Shown in pieces: positions 33,536-44,104 of a stretch of DNA of 64,000 bases. The DNA lies in assembly GCA_032620915.1 (NCBI GenBank), contig CP136052.1, forward strand, positions 2,341,001 to 2,405,000. The letters run 5' to 3'. The position numbers and the translations under genes were made by a program. The notes below the pieces were generated by a model. That model worked only from the letters and a program-made list of their open reading frames with translations. It was not told the origin of the DNA and searched no databases. How positions within the stretch are numbered: the first letter of the stretch is position 1; each line of letters opens with the position of its first letter. This stretch comes from Oscillospiraceae bacterium NTUH-002-81 (lineage in GTDB: Bacteria > Bacillota > Clostridia > Lachnospirales > Lachnospiraceae).

Positions 33536-34024
33536 ATGGCAAAGAAAAATTACGAAAATTTTCCCTTATCCCTGGCATTTTTTGATGCACTCCCGGTACT
33601 GTTTTTCGGCATCGCAGTGCTGCTCATTGCCATTCACTTTGAAAATATCCTGTTTATCACAGGCGCTTTTCTCTGTACTCTGGCAGGCATTGGAAAGGTC
33701 GTCTGGAAAATCATCATCGCCGGAACACGAAAAGATATCGTCTGGATGAACCGGCAGCTCCGCGTTCTCATGCCTGTTGGATTTCTGTTGATTTTCTCAG
33801 GCCTCTGGCAAGGCAGAGGCACCATTCATCTGGCGGCACTGTGGCAGAAGATATGCACTTTTCCCACGGCTCTGTTTTTCGGTATCACCGTGATCGGCAT
33901 GATCTGTATGAGTGTGTTTGCCGTAAAGCTGGATGGCACGAAGCTCCGCTCCAACTGGATCGAGCAGATCGCCAACGCCATTGCACAGGGATGTTTTCTG
34001 CTGGGGGTGCTCAGTCTCCTTTAG
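33536..34024 (+). CDS. Hypothetical membrane protein
   Basis: This 162-residue protein has about five hydrophobic segments and no motif I recognise. It starts 3 bases after the DUF1295 stop, with GTAGG within that gene's last codons as ribosome site, so the pair is translationally coupled. It ends 7 bases before a convergent gene. Confidence 0.75.
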   Translation: MAKKNYENFPLSLAFFDALPVLFFGIAVLLIAIHFENILFITGAFLCTLAGIGKVVWKIIIAGTRKDIVWMNRQLRVLMPVGFLLIFSGLWQGRGTIHLAALWQKICTFPTALFFGITVIGMICMSVFAVKLDGTKLRSNWIEQIANAIAQGCFLLGVLSLL

Positions 34025-34031
34025 TCCTCTT

Positions 34032-35725
34032 TTATCCCCTGCCCCAGCACATGCCAATGCATTCCAACTGTTGTATCTGCTCTTTTGTCAGCTGATGTTT
34101 CCTATATTTTGACCTTTGTCTGTAAATCCAGTTTTTCAGACGCTGTTCTTCCTTCGAAATGTTATACTTTGGAATGAACAGCGTTCCTTTCTCCTTATAG
34201 TATTGTTTCGCTTTTTCATACGCCTGCGCCCATTTTTCCGGAAAAGACTGCCAGACAATGCCATATTGTTCCAAAAATATCTGTTCCTCTTCCGGGAGCT
34301 GTCCCTGTACCCATTTTTTTCTTCTTTCCCTGTAGCCACTCCCACAAATGAACACCTTCATATTCCGTGTGCATGGGCATTTGTATATGACCAAATTCCC
34401 CGTAATATCGCATCAGTGTCTCCCGCTTTCTCTGTTCCGAAGCCTCCATCGGATTCCATTGCATTCCCAGCTGTTCCAGTTTTACGCTCCATTGCTCTCC
34501 TAGTTTTCCCATCCGATACGCTTCCCGCTGATGAGAGATCCATTTTCCAAGTGCAGCACCATCTTCTGTTTTATACCAGATTGAAACATCAAACGTTCCA
34601 TTCTCCTGCACATACCGCACTGCTCTTTCATAATACTTTTCCCATGTATCTTTTTGTGGATTCAGTATAATGCCAATCTGCTGCAGCTTTTTTTATATGC
34701 CGTTCCGACATATGCCCCTGCTGATAATCCTTCCTTTGTTTGGCCAGCCAGTAATAAAGATTTCTGCCAGAAGCATCATACATTCCTTCCCTGATGTTTA
34801 CAGCACCTTCTGTCTCATACATAATCAACAAAGTCTCATAAACCTGATCCCACGCATAACTGGAATATGCCCGTTTCTCTGATACGATTTTTTCATACGC
34901 TTTCTCGATATTGCAGCAGCATCGTTTTCCAGTCAGTTTTAGAAGAACCGTCTCGATTGCCTGACCAAGATCCTGCAAATTCCCCGGTTTTACAAATAAC
35001 TGATACGCACAGTTTCTTACCGGATCCAGTCCTTGTTCCCGAATCCGAAACAGTTGAATGCCATGTTCCAGGCACTTCGCATTCTTTTCTTCTTCCAGGC
35101 TACTCTTACTTTTATGCCAGGCCACGCCATCATATTCGATTCCTGTCTTTATGGAAGGAATATAAATATCTATTTCCATTCCAAGAAAATCTCCCCGGGA
35201 AAGTTTTCGCGCATCTGGAAAATAAACATGTACATAATGATAAATCAACATTTCCGGTACAGAAGTATGCTTCCCCAGACCGGTCACGTCCCACTGCATT
35301 CCAATCGCTTCCAGAAGATCTATCTCTTCCCTGCGCAGCAACATTTGGTGCTTTTTCTCTCTGGAAGGATAACACAGCAGCTCCCGATAAGCTTTTCGCT
35401 GCCGCACCAGCCATCTTCCCAGAGAGCAGCCATCCTCCGTTACATAGGAAACCGGTATATTCAACGAACCGTGTACTTCATAATACGTTCTGGCATGCGC
35501 GTAGTACCATTGCCAGGTCACATCCATGCGGCTTTCCCAACGCATCCCCAGGTTGTCCAGAAGCGCAATCTGCTCCCCTGTCAGCGTCCCCCGTTTTCCC
35601 CGTCTGGCATAGCGCTGCTCAGATAACCACACATATAAGGATGAGTGACAGGATACTTCCAAATGTCCGTTTTGCTCATAATATGCCTTTGCCTCCGCAT
35701 AGTGCTGCTCCCATGTTCCTGTCAT
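34032..35725 (-). CDS. Six-repeat helicase-associated (HA) protein with an embedded DUF559/Vsr-like nuclease (two extra A's)
   Basis: In the corrected 563-residue protein I count six HA repeats (pattern W...Y......Y....G...V.......L..WL..QR......L......L...GM.W). Two precede and four follow an insert with GMEIDIYIPSIKTGIEYDGV then AWHK and IQLFRIRE, which looks like a PD-(D/E)XK core of DUF559/Vsr type. One A must be removed from each A7 run at 34314-34320 and 34688-34694. The start overlaps the WYL gene stop by 4 bases. HA repeats usually follow an SF2 helicase; here no helicase is present. Confidence 0.75.
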
Positions 35726-36730
35726 CTTCCCTGCTCTTTCTTTTCCCCGTATGCCTCCAGAATCTGCCGCAGATAAGCCTGATACTCTTCTCGCACAGAA
35801 GCTGGCCCCTCGATCTGGATGCCCGCACCCAGGCCGGTAACCCAGCCGAAGAACTGCGGACTCACCGCCACCACCGCTCTCGCCCGGAAATGTTCATCGT
35901 CCACAGGCACCATCCACACCCCCTGCCCGAAACGGTCAAGGATCACACCCGCCAGATGGCGGACACAGCGAAACGTCACTTCCACATCTGCCCCGCCATA
36001 CATGCCGAAGGTTTTCTTGGCAAATACTGCCAGATCAAAGTGTTCAAAGGCACGCTTTCCCTGACGTTCTGTCGTAAGCACCGACATGTGCAGCATCTTA
36101 TCTACCCGGTAATGCTTGATCTTCCCGGCGGTCGCATCGTAGGCCACCAGATAGTAATTCTCCGCATTCCATGTCAGCGCCCAGGGACTCACCACATACA
36201 TGGCACCGTCTTTTTTCAGCCGCAGCTTTTTTCTCCACCGTCCATTCCGCATACTGAAAGGTGATCTCCCGGTTTTCATAAATGGCCGTATGAATATCGT
36301 CTACATTATAGTAAATGGTCTCATTCTCTGTCTTCGGCCGGTTCAGGATAAAGACCTGCCGGGAAAGGATATCCGCGTTGTCCCTGCCGCCCAGTTTTTC
36401 CAACTTTCGGATCAATTCTCTGGACTTATTTTCCGTGATAAACTTCGACGACTGTACCGCGTCCACCAGAAGCTTCAGCTCCGGCAGTTCAAATTCCCGC
36501 TGTCCCACATAGTAGCCTGCATTCTTCCCCTTCTTCTGCTGAATGTCCAGACCATACGCCTCCAACGTCTCCAGCTCCGCATAAATGGTCCGCCGATCCG
36601 CCGTCATGGAATATTCCTGCTCCAGAATGCGGATGAGCTGGGCTGCACTGAGCGCATGTGCATCGTCCGTCCGCTCCAGCATAATATCCATCAAATAAAG
36701 AATCCGAAGTTTGAGGTCCGTCACTGCCAT
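35722..36730 (-). CDS. WYL-domain transcriptional regulator (one extra A)
   Basis: The N-terminus is a winged helix (LRILYLMDIMLERTDDAHAL, then DRRTIYAELETLEAYGLDIQ). After the frame correction at the A6 run 36227-36232, the WYL domain is continuous: KDGAMYVVSPWALTWNAENY, YLVAYD, IKHYRVDKM and a C-terminal WCX-like part; total 335 residues, normal for the family. WYL regulators bind nucleotides or nucleic-acid signals and often control defence loci. It is translationally coupled to the HA/nuclease gene. Confidence 0.9.
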
Positions 36731-36771
36731 AGAAAATCCTGCCTTTCCCTTTCTCTATAGCAATGATTATA

Positions 36772-36888
36772 TCAGATTTCGCTTCCGTCTTCCATGTACT
36801 CCCAATAATCTTCTTCCGATGCAAACAACATGTAGCTTCCATTCACATATCCCATATATCCTTCTCCGTTCACATATCCTTTCATCAT
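36772..36888 (-). CDS. Small Gly/Tyr-rich protein, 38 residues
   Basis: GGAGG lies 5-8 bases before a double ATG at 36888. The product has two near repeats, GYVNGEGYMGYVNGSYM, then FASEEDYWEYMEDGSEI. It ends 42 bases before the WYL gene and may be the first gene of that operon. The internal GYVNG repeat and acidic end look like a real small protein. Function unknown. Confidence 0.6.
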   Translation of the reverse strand: MMKGYVNGEGYMGYVNGSYMLFASEEDYWEYMEDGSEI

Positions 36889-36984
36889 GATACCTCCGTT
36901 CGCTTCATTTGTTGGTGTCATGATAGCATAGACAGATGTACAAAAGTATGTACACCCAGGATTATTCTGTTTTTTCCACCGGTA

Positions 36985-37791
36985 TCAAAATCTCCGTGAC
37001 AAATTTTCCGGATCGCTGGTAAGGCCATAATCGATCAGTGTGATTTCCCGGGAAAATCCCGCCGGGCGAAATCCCTGCTGTCGAATATGCTCCATTAGTT
37101 TTTCATACTGCGCGGGTGCCTCGGTATGGCTGCCCCGAAACCGCACCCGGGCACACAGCTGCTCCGGATAGGTTTCCACCGTGCCCTCGTAACTATCCTC
37201 CGGATCCAGCAGCAGAAAGACCAGATCATAATTGTGAAACGCATTATTCTCCAGGTTTTCCCGGGAGATGCCCACACCCACCTTTCCAAGAAAAACCAGG
37301 GATTCCTTTTGATTTTCTTCCAGCCTGCGGATAGAATATTCCAGATCCAGGTAGGAATGGGGGCGCAGTGAATCCCGGATCCAAACGATCCGCCCGGCCG
37401 GAATGGTTACCAGCGAAATCTCATCCAGCCTGGCATGCGTGGCATCCTGCAGCCGCTGCAGCCGGTGGTCGATTTTCCGCTCAATAAGTTCCAGCTCCTG
37501 AATTTTCTGATGAATCAGCTCTTTTTGCTTTGTCAGTTTGTCCTCCATGATCTGGGTATCTCTGTTTTGCAGAAAATCCCTGATCTGGGGCAGGGGGATG
37601 TCCAGCACACGCAGGTAACGGATGGTGTTGAGCACTTCCATCTGCCGGATACCATAATAGCGGTAGCCCGTCCGCTCATCAATGACCTCCGGCGTCAGAA
37701 GGCCGCTGCGCTCGTAATGCCGCAGCGTTCCCATGCTGACATGGAACATTTTCGCCACTTCTCCGATCTGAAATAATTTCTGGTCTTCCAT
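36985..37791 (-). CDS. MerR family multidrug-type regulator
   Basis: The MerR helix-turn-helix covers residues 6-75 (FQIGEVAKMFHVSMGTLRHY, then GLLTPEVIDERTGYRYY), followed by a dimer coiled coil and a C-terminal GyrI/BmrR-like ligand-binding domain. It shares one base with the end of the MATE gene, so the regulator is the second gene of the efflux operon. The MATE promoter has the 19-base spacer and dyad typical of MerR control, implying autoregulation with ligand sensing. Confidence 0.9.
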   Translation of the reverse strand: MEDQKLFQIGEVAKMFHVSMGTLRHYERSGLLTPEVIDERTGYRYYGIRQMEVLNTIRYLRVLDIPLPQIRDFLQNRDTQIMEDKLTKQKELIHQKIQELELIERKIDHRLQRLQDATHARLDEISLVTIPAGRIVWIRDSLRPHSYLDLEYSIRRLEENQKESLVFLGKVGVGISRENLENNAFHNYDLVFLLLDPEDSYEGTVETYPEQLCARVRFRGSHTEAPAQYEKLMEHIRQQGFRPAGFSREITLIDYGLTSDPENLSRRF

Positions 37792-39137
37792 TAGACTTCC
37801 ACCGTCTCTTTCTGATCCTTCTTACTCAGCCACGCATACGCCACCAGACAGATGATCACAGACAACAGCGATCCGCAGGCTGTGGCGATGCCCATGGGGA
37901 ACAGGGTCGCCGGAAACAGCTTGGATGTCAGATACACGCCCGGCACCCGCACGCACACGATGGCAATGATATTATGGATAAAGGAAAGCACCGATTTTCC
38001 ATAGGCGCAGAAATACCCGCTGAAGCTGAAATGGATCCCGGCAAAGAGGCAGTCCCAGATATAACCCCAGAAATACTGGCCGCCCAGACGGATCACCTCC
38101 GGGTCACTGCTGAACAGACTGACCGCACCGTCGGCCGCAAACTGTACCACACCGCCGATGAACAGCCCAAAGCACACCGCAATGACGATGGCATAGCCCA
38201 GCGTCTGTTTTGCCCGGTCATATTTTCCGGCGCCCATATTCTGCGCACAGAGCGCCGACACGGTGGACAGCAGGGAAGACGGCACCAGAAATACGAAGCT
38301 GATCATTTTTTCCACAATGCCCACGGCAGCTGCAGTGTCCAGTCCCCGGCGGTTGGCGATGATGGTGATGATGATAAATGCCACCTGGATCAGGCCATCC
38401 TGCAGCGCCACCGGGATGCCCACCTGCAAAAGCTGCCCCATGATTTTTCCCTGGGGCTTAAAATCTTCTTTTTTCATGGGAATGCCCAGATTTTTCTTTC
38501 GAATGGCGGCAAAGGCGATGCAAACGCTGACCACCTGTGCCAGTGTGGTGCCCAGCGCCGCCCCGGCAGGCCCCATGTGAAAGGCCCCCATGAACAGATA
38601 ATCCAGTCCGATGTTGGTCACACAGGCCACCGCCACGAAATACATGGGACTCTTGGAATCGCCCATGCCCCGGAAAACGGAGCTTAACACGTTATACGCC
38701 GTGATAAACGGGATTCCCAGAAAACAGATGACCAGATAGGAAACCGTTCCCGCCACAGCTTCCTGCGGCGTGGAGATCAGTCCCACGATCGGGTGCACCA
38801 GTAAGAGCAGCACACCGACCAGTACCACCGAAATCCCGGAAAACAGCACCGTCGTATTGCCGATCATCCGGGCGGCCTCCTTGCGCTGGTTGCCGCCGAT
38901 GGCCCGGCCGATGCCCACGGTAGCGCCCATGGCAAGCCCCACGATCATCACTGTCAGCATATGCATGACCTGGCTTCCGATGGAAACCGCCGTGGTACTG
39001 GCTGTTCCCTCGAACTGCCCGATGATAAACAGATCCGCCATCCCGTACAGGGTCTGCAGAAAATAAGAGAAAAGATAAGGCAAAGAAAACGTTACGATAT
39101 TTCCAAACACACTTCCTGAAGTCAGATTTTTTTCCAT
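37791..39137 (-). CDS. MATE family efflux transporter
   Basis: Twelve hydrophobic segments in two similar halves and typical MATE sequences (LPYLFSYFLQTLYGMADLFI, GMGDSKSPMY, AQNMGAGKYDRAKQ) identify a Na+ or H+ coupled multidrug exporter. I placed the start at 39137 because the MerR-type promoter at 39172-39202 would put an upstream ATG at 39170 outside the transcript. The MerR regulator follows directly. Confidence 0.92.
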   Translation of the reverse strand: MEKNLTSGSVFGNIVTFSLPYLFSYFLQTLYGMADLFIIGQFEGTASTTAVSIGSQVMHMLTVMIVGLAMGATVGIGRAIGGNQRKEAARMIGNTTVLFSGISVVLVGVLLLLVHPIVGLISTPQEAVAGTVSYLVICFLGIPFITAYNVLSSVFRGMGDSKSPMYFVAVACVTNIGLDYLFMGAFHMGPAGAALGTTLAQVVSVCIAFAAIRKKNLGIPMKKEDFKPQGKIMGQLLQVGIPVALQDGLIQVAFIIITIIANRRGLDTAAAVGIVEKMISFVFLVPSSLLSTVSALCAQNMGAGKYDRAKQTLGYAIVIAVCFGLFIGGVVQFAADGAVSLFSSDPEVIRLGGQYFWGYIWDCLFAGIHFSFSGYFCAYGKSVLSFIHNIIAIVCVRVPGVYLTSKLFPATLFPMGIATACGSLLSVIICLVAYAWLSKKDQKETVEV

Positions 39138-39171
39138 AATACTACTGTCAGCACTCCTTTCGCTGACCATC

Positions 39172-39202
39172 AGTTTAAACCTTACAATTATTGTAAGGTC
39201 AA
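39172..39202 (-). promoter_or_regulatory. MerR-type promoter of the MATE-merR operon
   Basis: On the minus strand TTGACC (39197-39202) and TAAACT (39172-39177) are separated by 19 bases, the overlong spacer that MerR proteins untwist. A perfect dyad, ACCTTACAA-N3-TTGTAAGGT (39179-39199), fills the spacer. It overlaps the last codons of the upstream hydrolase gene. Confidence 0.88.
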
Positions 39203-40052
39203 TCTTTTTCTTTCAGCAAGCATTTTTTTCACAGTTCTCCAGTCCGGGTAAAACAGATCCATAAAATGATAAAACCGCTTGTTGTGTCCCCGTTCCAGCA
39301 GATGCACCAGCTCATGGGTGATGACGCCTTCCAGGCACTGGGGCGGATATTTTGCCAGATGCAGGCTCAGCCAGATGCGCCGTTCCCGGATATTGCACGT
39401 GCCCCACCGGGTTTTCATATCCCGGATCCGCCACTCATTGGCATGCAGCCCCATCCGGGCCTCACATCGAGCCAGCACCTCCGGTACGGCCTGCTGCATC
39501 TGTCTGCGATACCATTCAGTGAGCAGCTTTTTTGCGATCCTCCACAGATGTATGAGGCATCACTTCCATATATAAAGCAGCACCATATAAACATACACAT
39601 CCCCATTTTGTATGTATCCCTTCATCTGGGCGGATCCATTGTGGGGTCTCTGTCTCCGCTGCCCCTAATCTCCTGTTTCCAGTGAAATCTCCGGCAAATC
39701 CCACCTCATCCAGGCCAGGCGCCATCGCGCCATCAGCCCGTGTGCCTGCGGGAAATGCATTTTCCCCTTTTTCTGCAACCAAAAGCCGACAGGGAGCTCC
39801 CCACACATAGAAAAGCTCCCCTGTCTCATATCGGTGTTCTGTCCGTGCCGGACGGCGGCGGATCTGCTCCTGCTGCTTCCTGATCCAGTCTACCTTTGCC
39901 TGTACAAAGGCCGCGATCTGCGCATCGGTGTAACGAAACGGCGCAGTCACCCGCACGTCTCCCTCCGGCGGACATACCCGAAGATACATATTTTTGATAT
40001 TTTTTCTGATGACCAGCACCTGCATGCGGCCCACAAAGATTTCTTTTCCCAT
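39188..40052 (-). CDS. YgjP-like metal-dependent hydrolase (DUF45), one extra A
   Basis: The N-terminal part (VLVIRKNIKNMYLRVCPPEG, then VRVTAPFRY) and the C-terminal zincin part (RWGTCN, then VITHELVHLLERGHNKRFYH) are joined by removing one A from the A6 run at 39528-39533, through DRKKLLTEWYRRQMQQ, for 287 residues. HELVH plus a downstream His are the metal ligands. The insert near the middle (about residues 85-140) is longer than usual. It starts 4 bases before the hydF stop, at the end of the maturation operon. Confidence 0.85.
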
Positions 40053-40055
40053 CCG

Positions 40056-41304
40056 TCACTCCAGCAGCGCCGCGATATCCGGAAAAGGCGCCACGCTCCG
40101 TTTCAAAATTCCATGAATATAAGCGATGGTGATGCCGTAGTTGGTCATGGGCACGCCCTGATCCTGGGCGCAGCTTAACCGGTAGCGCATCTCCCGCTCG
40201 TTGAGCATGCAGCCGCCGCAGTGGATGACCATGTGATAGTCTGTCACATCCTCCGGAAATTCCGTGCCGGAAGTGAAGGAGAAGGCCGAGGGATGCGCCG
40301 GTGTGCTGTCGGATCCAGTTTGGCAGCTTAACGGTGCCGATGTCATCGCACTGCCGGTGATGGGTGCAGCCCTCACAGATAAGCACCCGATCCCCATCTT
40401 TTAACGTATCCAACGCCCGGACGCCGCGCACAGCTGCCTCCAGCGTGCCTTTATACCGGGCAAAGAGAATGGAAAAAGAGGTCAGCGGGACGTCTGCCGG
40501 GGTGATCTTGCTGACTTTTCCGAAAGCCTGGCTGTCGGTGATGACCAGTGCCGGAGCGGTTCCCATCCTGGAAAGGGTGTCGGCCAGCTCTGTCTCCCGC
40601 ACCACCACGGAGGCCACGCCTGCTTCCAGCAGATCCCGGATGGTCTGCTGCTGGGGCAGGATGAGCCGTCCTTTGGGGGCCGCCTTGTCGATGGGCACCA
40701 CCAGAACGACGAAATCTCCCGGACAGACCAGATCGGCTGCGATCTTCCGGTCACTCTCCTCCTGTTTTCCCAGGGCAGCGATCCGTTCTTTCAGCTCGAA
40801 AATGCCCTGACCAGTCTGTGCACTGACCCAGAGAGGCTGCTGATTTTCTTCTGTCATATGCAGACACTGACAGACCTCTTTTCCCGTCTTTTCCCGGGCT
40901 TCCTCCGACAAAAGCTCTGCTTTATTGAGAACCACGATCCAGGGAAGCGCTTTTCGGCGGATGGTTTCCAGCAGCGCCGCATCCTGGGGCAGCGCCCCCA
41001 CAGTGCCATCGATCACCAGTACCGCCAGGTCGGTTTTGTTCAGCGCTTGGTAGCTTTTCTTTATCCGCAGTGCCCCCAACTCTCCCTCGTCGTCAATGCC
41101 CGGGGTGTCCATCATCACCACCGGCCCCAGGGGCAGCAGCTCCATGGATTTTAACACCGGATCGGTGGTGGTTCCCTTTACCTCAGACACCACCGCCAGA
41201 TTCTGGCCGGTCACTGCATTCATCACACTGGATTTTCCCGCATTGCGGCAGCCGAAGAAACCGATATGTACCCGCTCTGAGGCAGGCGTCGCATTCATTC
41301 CCAT
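40056..41304 (-). CDS. hydF: [FeFe] hydrogenase H-cluster maturation GTPase HydF (one extra base)
   Basis: HydF is the scaffold on which the 2Fe subcluster is built before transfer to HydA. The GTPase motifs are GCRNAGKS, DTPG and LNKAE. The C-terminal cluster site is CEGCTHH followed by HCGGCM. Frame is lost at about 40286-40287; removing one base gives HTGASLAFSFTSGTEFPED and a 415-residue protein ending PDIAALLE. The ATG at 41304 is 8 bases after GGAGG. It follows hydG by 47 bases. Confidence 0.92.
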
Positions 41305-41351
41305 CAGCAAGTCCTCCTTTTCACTGTCCTGTTTTGCTCTGTCTATTTTGC

Positions 41352-42770
41352 TTAGAATCGGAAATCCCGGTCTCCCTGTTCAATTTTCACCAGACGCTCC
41401 CGGACAATCTGCTGTACTTTCTCCTTGGGGATCTCGCCGATCTGCTGCTGGATCATTTTTTCACCCAGCGCTCTGGTGGCCGGAGATGCATAGTCGATGA
41501 GGTACTCTTTCAATGTCATCAGGGCATTGGGCAGGCAGCAGTTCTGGATCTGGCCGGATTTGCACAGAGACATGAACCGGTCGCCGGTACGGCCTTCCCG
41601 GTAGCAGGCGGTACAGAAGCTGGGCACGTGTCCCATCTGCATGAGCCAGTTTACCACCTCGTCCAGGGTACGGTTGTCGCTGACGTCAAACTGGCTGCTG
41701 TTCTCGTCCTCCGGCTCCGGCTCGTAGTAGCCGCCCACGCTGGTGCGGGAACCGCCGGAAATCTGGGAGATGCCTAAGTGCAGCACCCGCTCCCGGCAGG
41801 CCTTGCTCTCTCTGGTGGAAACGATCATGCCGGTGTAAGGAACGGCGATGCGGATACAGGCCACGATTTTTGCAAAGGTATCGTCGTCAATACCGTTGTC
41901 AAAGGTGGACGGGTCGATATCGTCTGCCCGGCGGATTCTCGGCACACTGATGGTGTGCGGGCCCACGCCGAACACGGCTTCCAGATGCTCCGCATGCATG
42001 AGAAGGCCGGTGAACTCGTAACGGTACAGCTCCAGACCGAACAGCACGCCGCAGCCCACATCATCGATGCCGCCCTCCATGGCCCGGTCCATGGCCTCGG
42101 TGTGGTAATTGTAATCATGCTTCGGTCCCGTGGGATGCAGTTTTTCATAGCTTTCTTTGTGGTAAGTCTCCTGGAAAAGGATGTAGGTGCCAATACCGGC
42201 ATCCTTTAATTTCCGGTAATTTTCCACCGTCGTTGCAGCGATATTCACATTCACCCGGCGGATGGCGCCGTTTTTGTGATGAATGCCGTAAATAGTGTTG
42301 ATGCTTTCCAGCACGTATTCGATAGGATTGTTCACTGGATCCTCGCCGGTCTCCAGCGCCAGACGCTTGTGACCCATATCCTGCAGGGCGATGACCTCCC
42401 GGCGGATCTCCTCCTGGGTCAGCTTCTTTCTGGCAATGTGTTTATTTTTCAGATGATACGGACAGTACACGCAGCCGTTGATGCAATAATTGGAAAGATA
42501 CAGCGGCGCAAACATGACGATCCGGTTGCCGTAAAAATCTTTCTTGATCTGCTCTGCCAGGGCATAGATCTCCTGATTTTTGTCCTCCAGCGTACAGTCC
42601 AGAAGCACCGCTGCCTCCCGGTGGCTCAAGCCCTTCCGCAGTTTCGCTTTTTCCAGGATCTCATCGATCAGCGCCCGGTTTTCCTTGTTTTTCTCGGCGT
42701 AAGCCAGTGTCTCCACGATCTCCTCATGGTTGATAAAATCATCTGCACATTTTGATTTCGGATTATACAT
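41352..42770 (-). CDS. hydG: [FeFe] hydrogenase H-cluster radical SAM maturase HydG
   Basis: HydG cleaves tyrosine to supply CO and cyanide ligands. The radical SAM motif is CINGCVYC (Cys96, Cys100, Cys103), followed by the TIM-barrel and a C-terminal CTACYREG...LCKSG...NCC region that holds the second cluster. The 472 residues are full length and intact. Its start overlaps the corrected hydE stop by 8 bases, evidence of tight coupling. Confidence 0.96.
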   Translation of the reverse strand: MYNPKSKCADDFINHEEIVETLAYAEKNKENRALIDEILEKAKLRKGLSHREAAVLLDCTLEDKNQEIYALAEQIKKDFYGNRIVMFAPLYLSNYCINGCVYCPYHLKNKHIARKKLTQEEIRREVIALQDMGHKRLALETGEDPVNNPIEYVLESINTIYGIHHKNGAIRRVNVNIAATTVENYRKLKDAGIGTYILFQETYHKESYEKLHPTGPKHDYNYHTEAMDRAMEGGIDDVGCGVLFGLELYRYEFTGLLMHAEHLEAVFGVGPHTISVPRIRRADDIDPSTFDNGIDDDTFAKIVACIRIAVPYTGMIVSTRESKACRERVLHLGISQISGGSRTSVGGYYEPEPEDENSSQFDVSDNRTLDEVVNWLMQMGHVPSFCTACYREGRTGDRFMSLCKSGQIQNCCLPNALMTLKEYLIDYASPATRALGEKMIQQQIGEIPKEKVQQIVRERLVKIEQGDRDFRF

Positions 42771-43841
42771 ATTCTCTTGCTCCTTTGTAATGGATATGAT
42801 CGCCCCGGTCTACGGCCAGCTCCATGCCTACAGAGGCCACGCGGACGTTCAGGCAGCCCGCGCACTCGGCCGCCTCATGGCCGGTACAGATCTTGTTGTC
42901 ATACAGCATATATTTTTTTTCGCACGCCCACTGGGGGAAAGGTTGGGCATCACCACGTTGGCGCCACAGCGCAGCCCTTCCTCCCGGCCGTTGGGAGAAA
43001 TGGTGCCAAGCGCCGTGGTGGCAGGCAGCAGCACCTCCGGCAGCATGAGCCGGATGAGGCTCAGCAGATATAGCGTCTCTTCCAAGCTTCCTGCCGGTTC
43101 CCCCGCAAACGGCGTATCATGATGGGGAATGAAGGGCCCGATGCCCACCATTTCCGGCTGCAGGTCTTTCAAAAACTGCAGGTCGTCGATGAGGGTATCC
43201 ACGGTCTGTCCCGGTGAACCCACCATAAAGCCCGCACCGGTCTGGAAGCCCAGCTCTTTCAACTGCCACAGACACTGTTTTCGATGAGTCAGGCTTAAAT
43301 TTGCCGGATGCAGCTGCCGGTAATGGGCATCATTGGCCGTCTCGTGTCGCAGCAGATACCGCTCTGCCCCGGCCTCTTTGAATTTCACAAAGCTCTCCCG
43401 CTCCCGTTCCCCCAGGGAAAGCGTAATCGCACAATCTGGAAAATCCCGCCGGATCGTTCGCACAATGTCCACGATTTTTTCATCGGTGAACCAGGGATCC
43501 TCTCCGCCCTGGAGCACGAAGGTGCGAAACCCCAGCCTGTGGCCGGCCTGACAGCAGGCCAAAATCTCCTCTTTCGTCAGCCGATACCGTTCCAGATTGC
43601 CATTGCTTTTGCGGATGCCGCAATAATAGCAGTCGTTGCGGCAAACGTTGGTAAATTCGATGAGCCCCCGGATAAACACCCGCGGCCCGTAGATCTCATC
43701 CCGCAGCGCCGCCGCTTTATGAGCCAGCATCTCTGCGTGTTCCTCCGTTTGTCCCAGAAGCAGACATCTCCACTGCTCCCGGTTCAGACAGACGCCGGAT
43801 TCCAGCGCCTCCACACAGGAGAGGTATTCATGTTCGCTCAT
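42763..43841 (-). CDS. hydE: [FeFe] hydrogenase H-cluster radical SAM maturase HydE (two extra bases)
   Basis: HydE is a radical SAM enzyme of the H-cluster pathway; its motif is CRNDCYYC (Cys67, Cys71, Cys74). The visible frame derails after NLSP. If one base is removed from the G5 run at 42933-42937 and one from the T8 run at 42913-42920, the protein reads NLSPVGVRKKYMLYDNKIC and on to AECAGC, ending at 42763 as a 358-residue protein whose stop overlaps hydG. A single missing base would also restore the frame but gives a poorer match. Confidence 0.92.
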
Positions 43842-44104
43842 CCTTTTCCTCCCTCCGCCTTAGAATACAGTGCTTTAGAGCTGACGCCTTTCAAACGGCC
43901 CAGCTTTCCCGAAAGGGCACTGATCACATCCATGGGCGCGTCCAGCACCACGCTGATGATGTTCACTTTTTTCTTCGCATAGGGAAGCCCCATGCGGCCG
44001 ATGATGTAATCCCCATACTGGTGCAACAGCTCATTCACCTGCTCCGCACTGCTGCGGTCCTCGATGATGATGCCCACCACGGAGATTCTTGTATTGTCTT
44101 CCAT
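43838..44104 (-). CDS. TM1266 family iron-only hydrogenase system regulator
   Basis: This 88-residue ACT-like protein (TRISVVGIIIEDRSSAEQVN, YGDYIIGRMGLPY, VNIISVVLDAPMDVISALSG, KLGRLKGVSSKALY) is the small protein found with HydEFG genes. It overlaps hydE by 4 bases and is first in the operon. Its proposed regulatory role comes from gene neighbourhood in the family. Confidence 0.93.
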   Translation of the reverse strand: MEDNTRISVVGIIIEDRSSAEQVNELLHQYGDYIIGRMGLPYAKKKVNIISVVLDAPMDVISALSGKLGRLKGVSSKALYSKAEGGKG

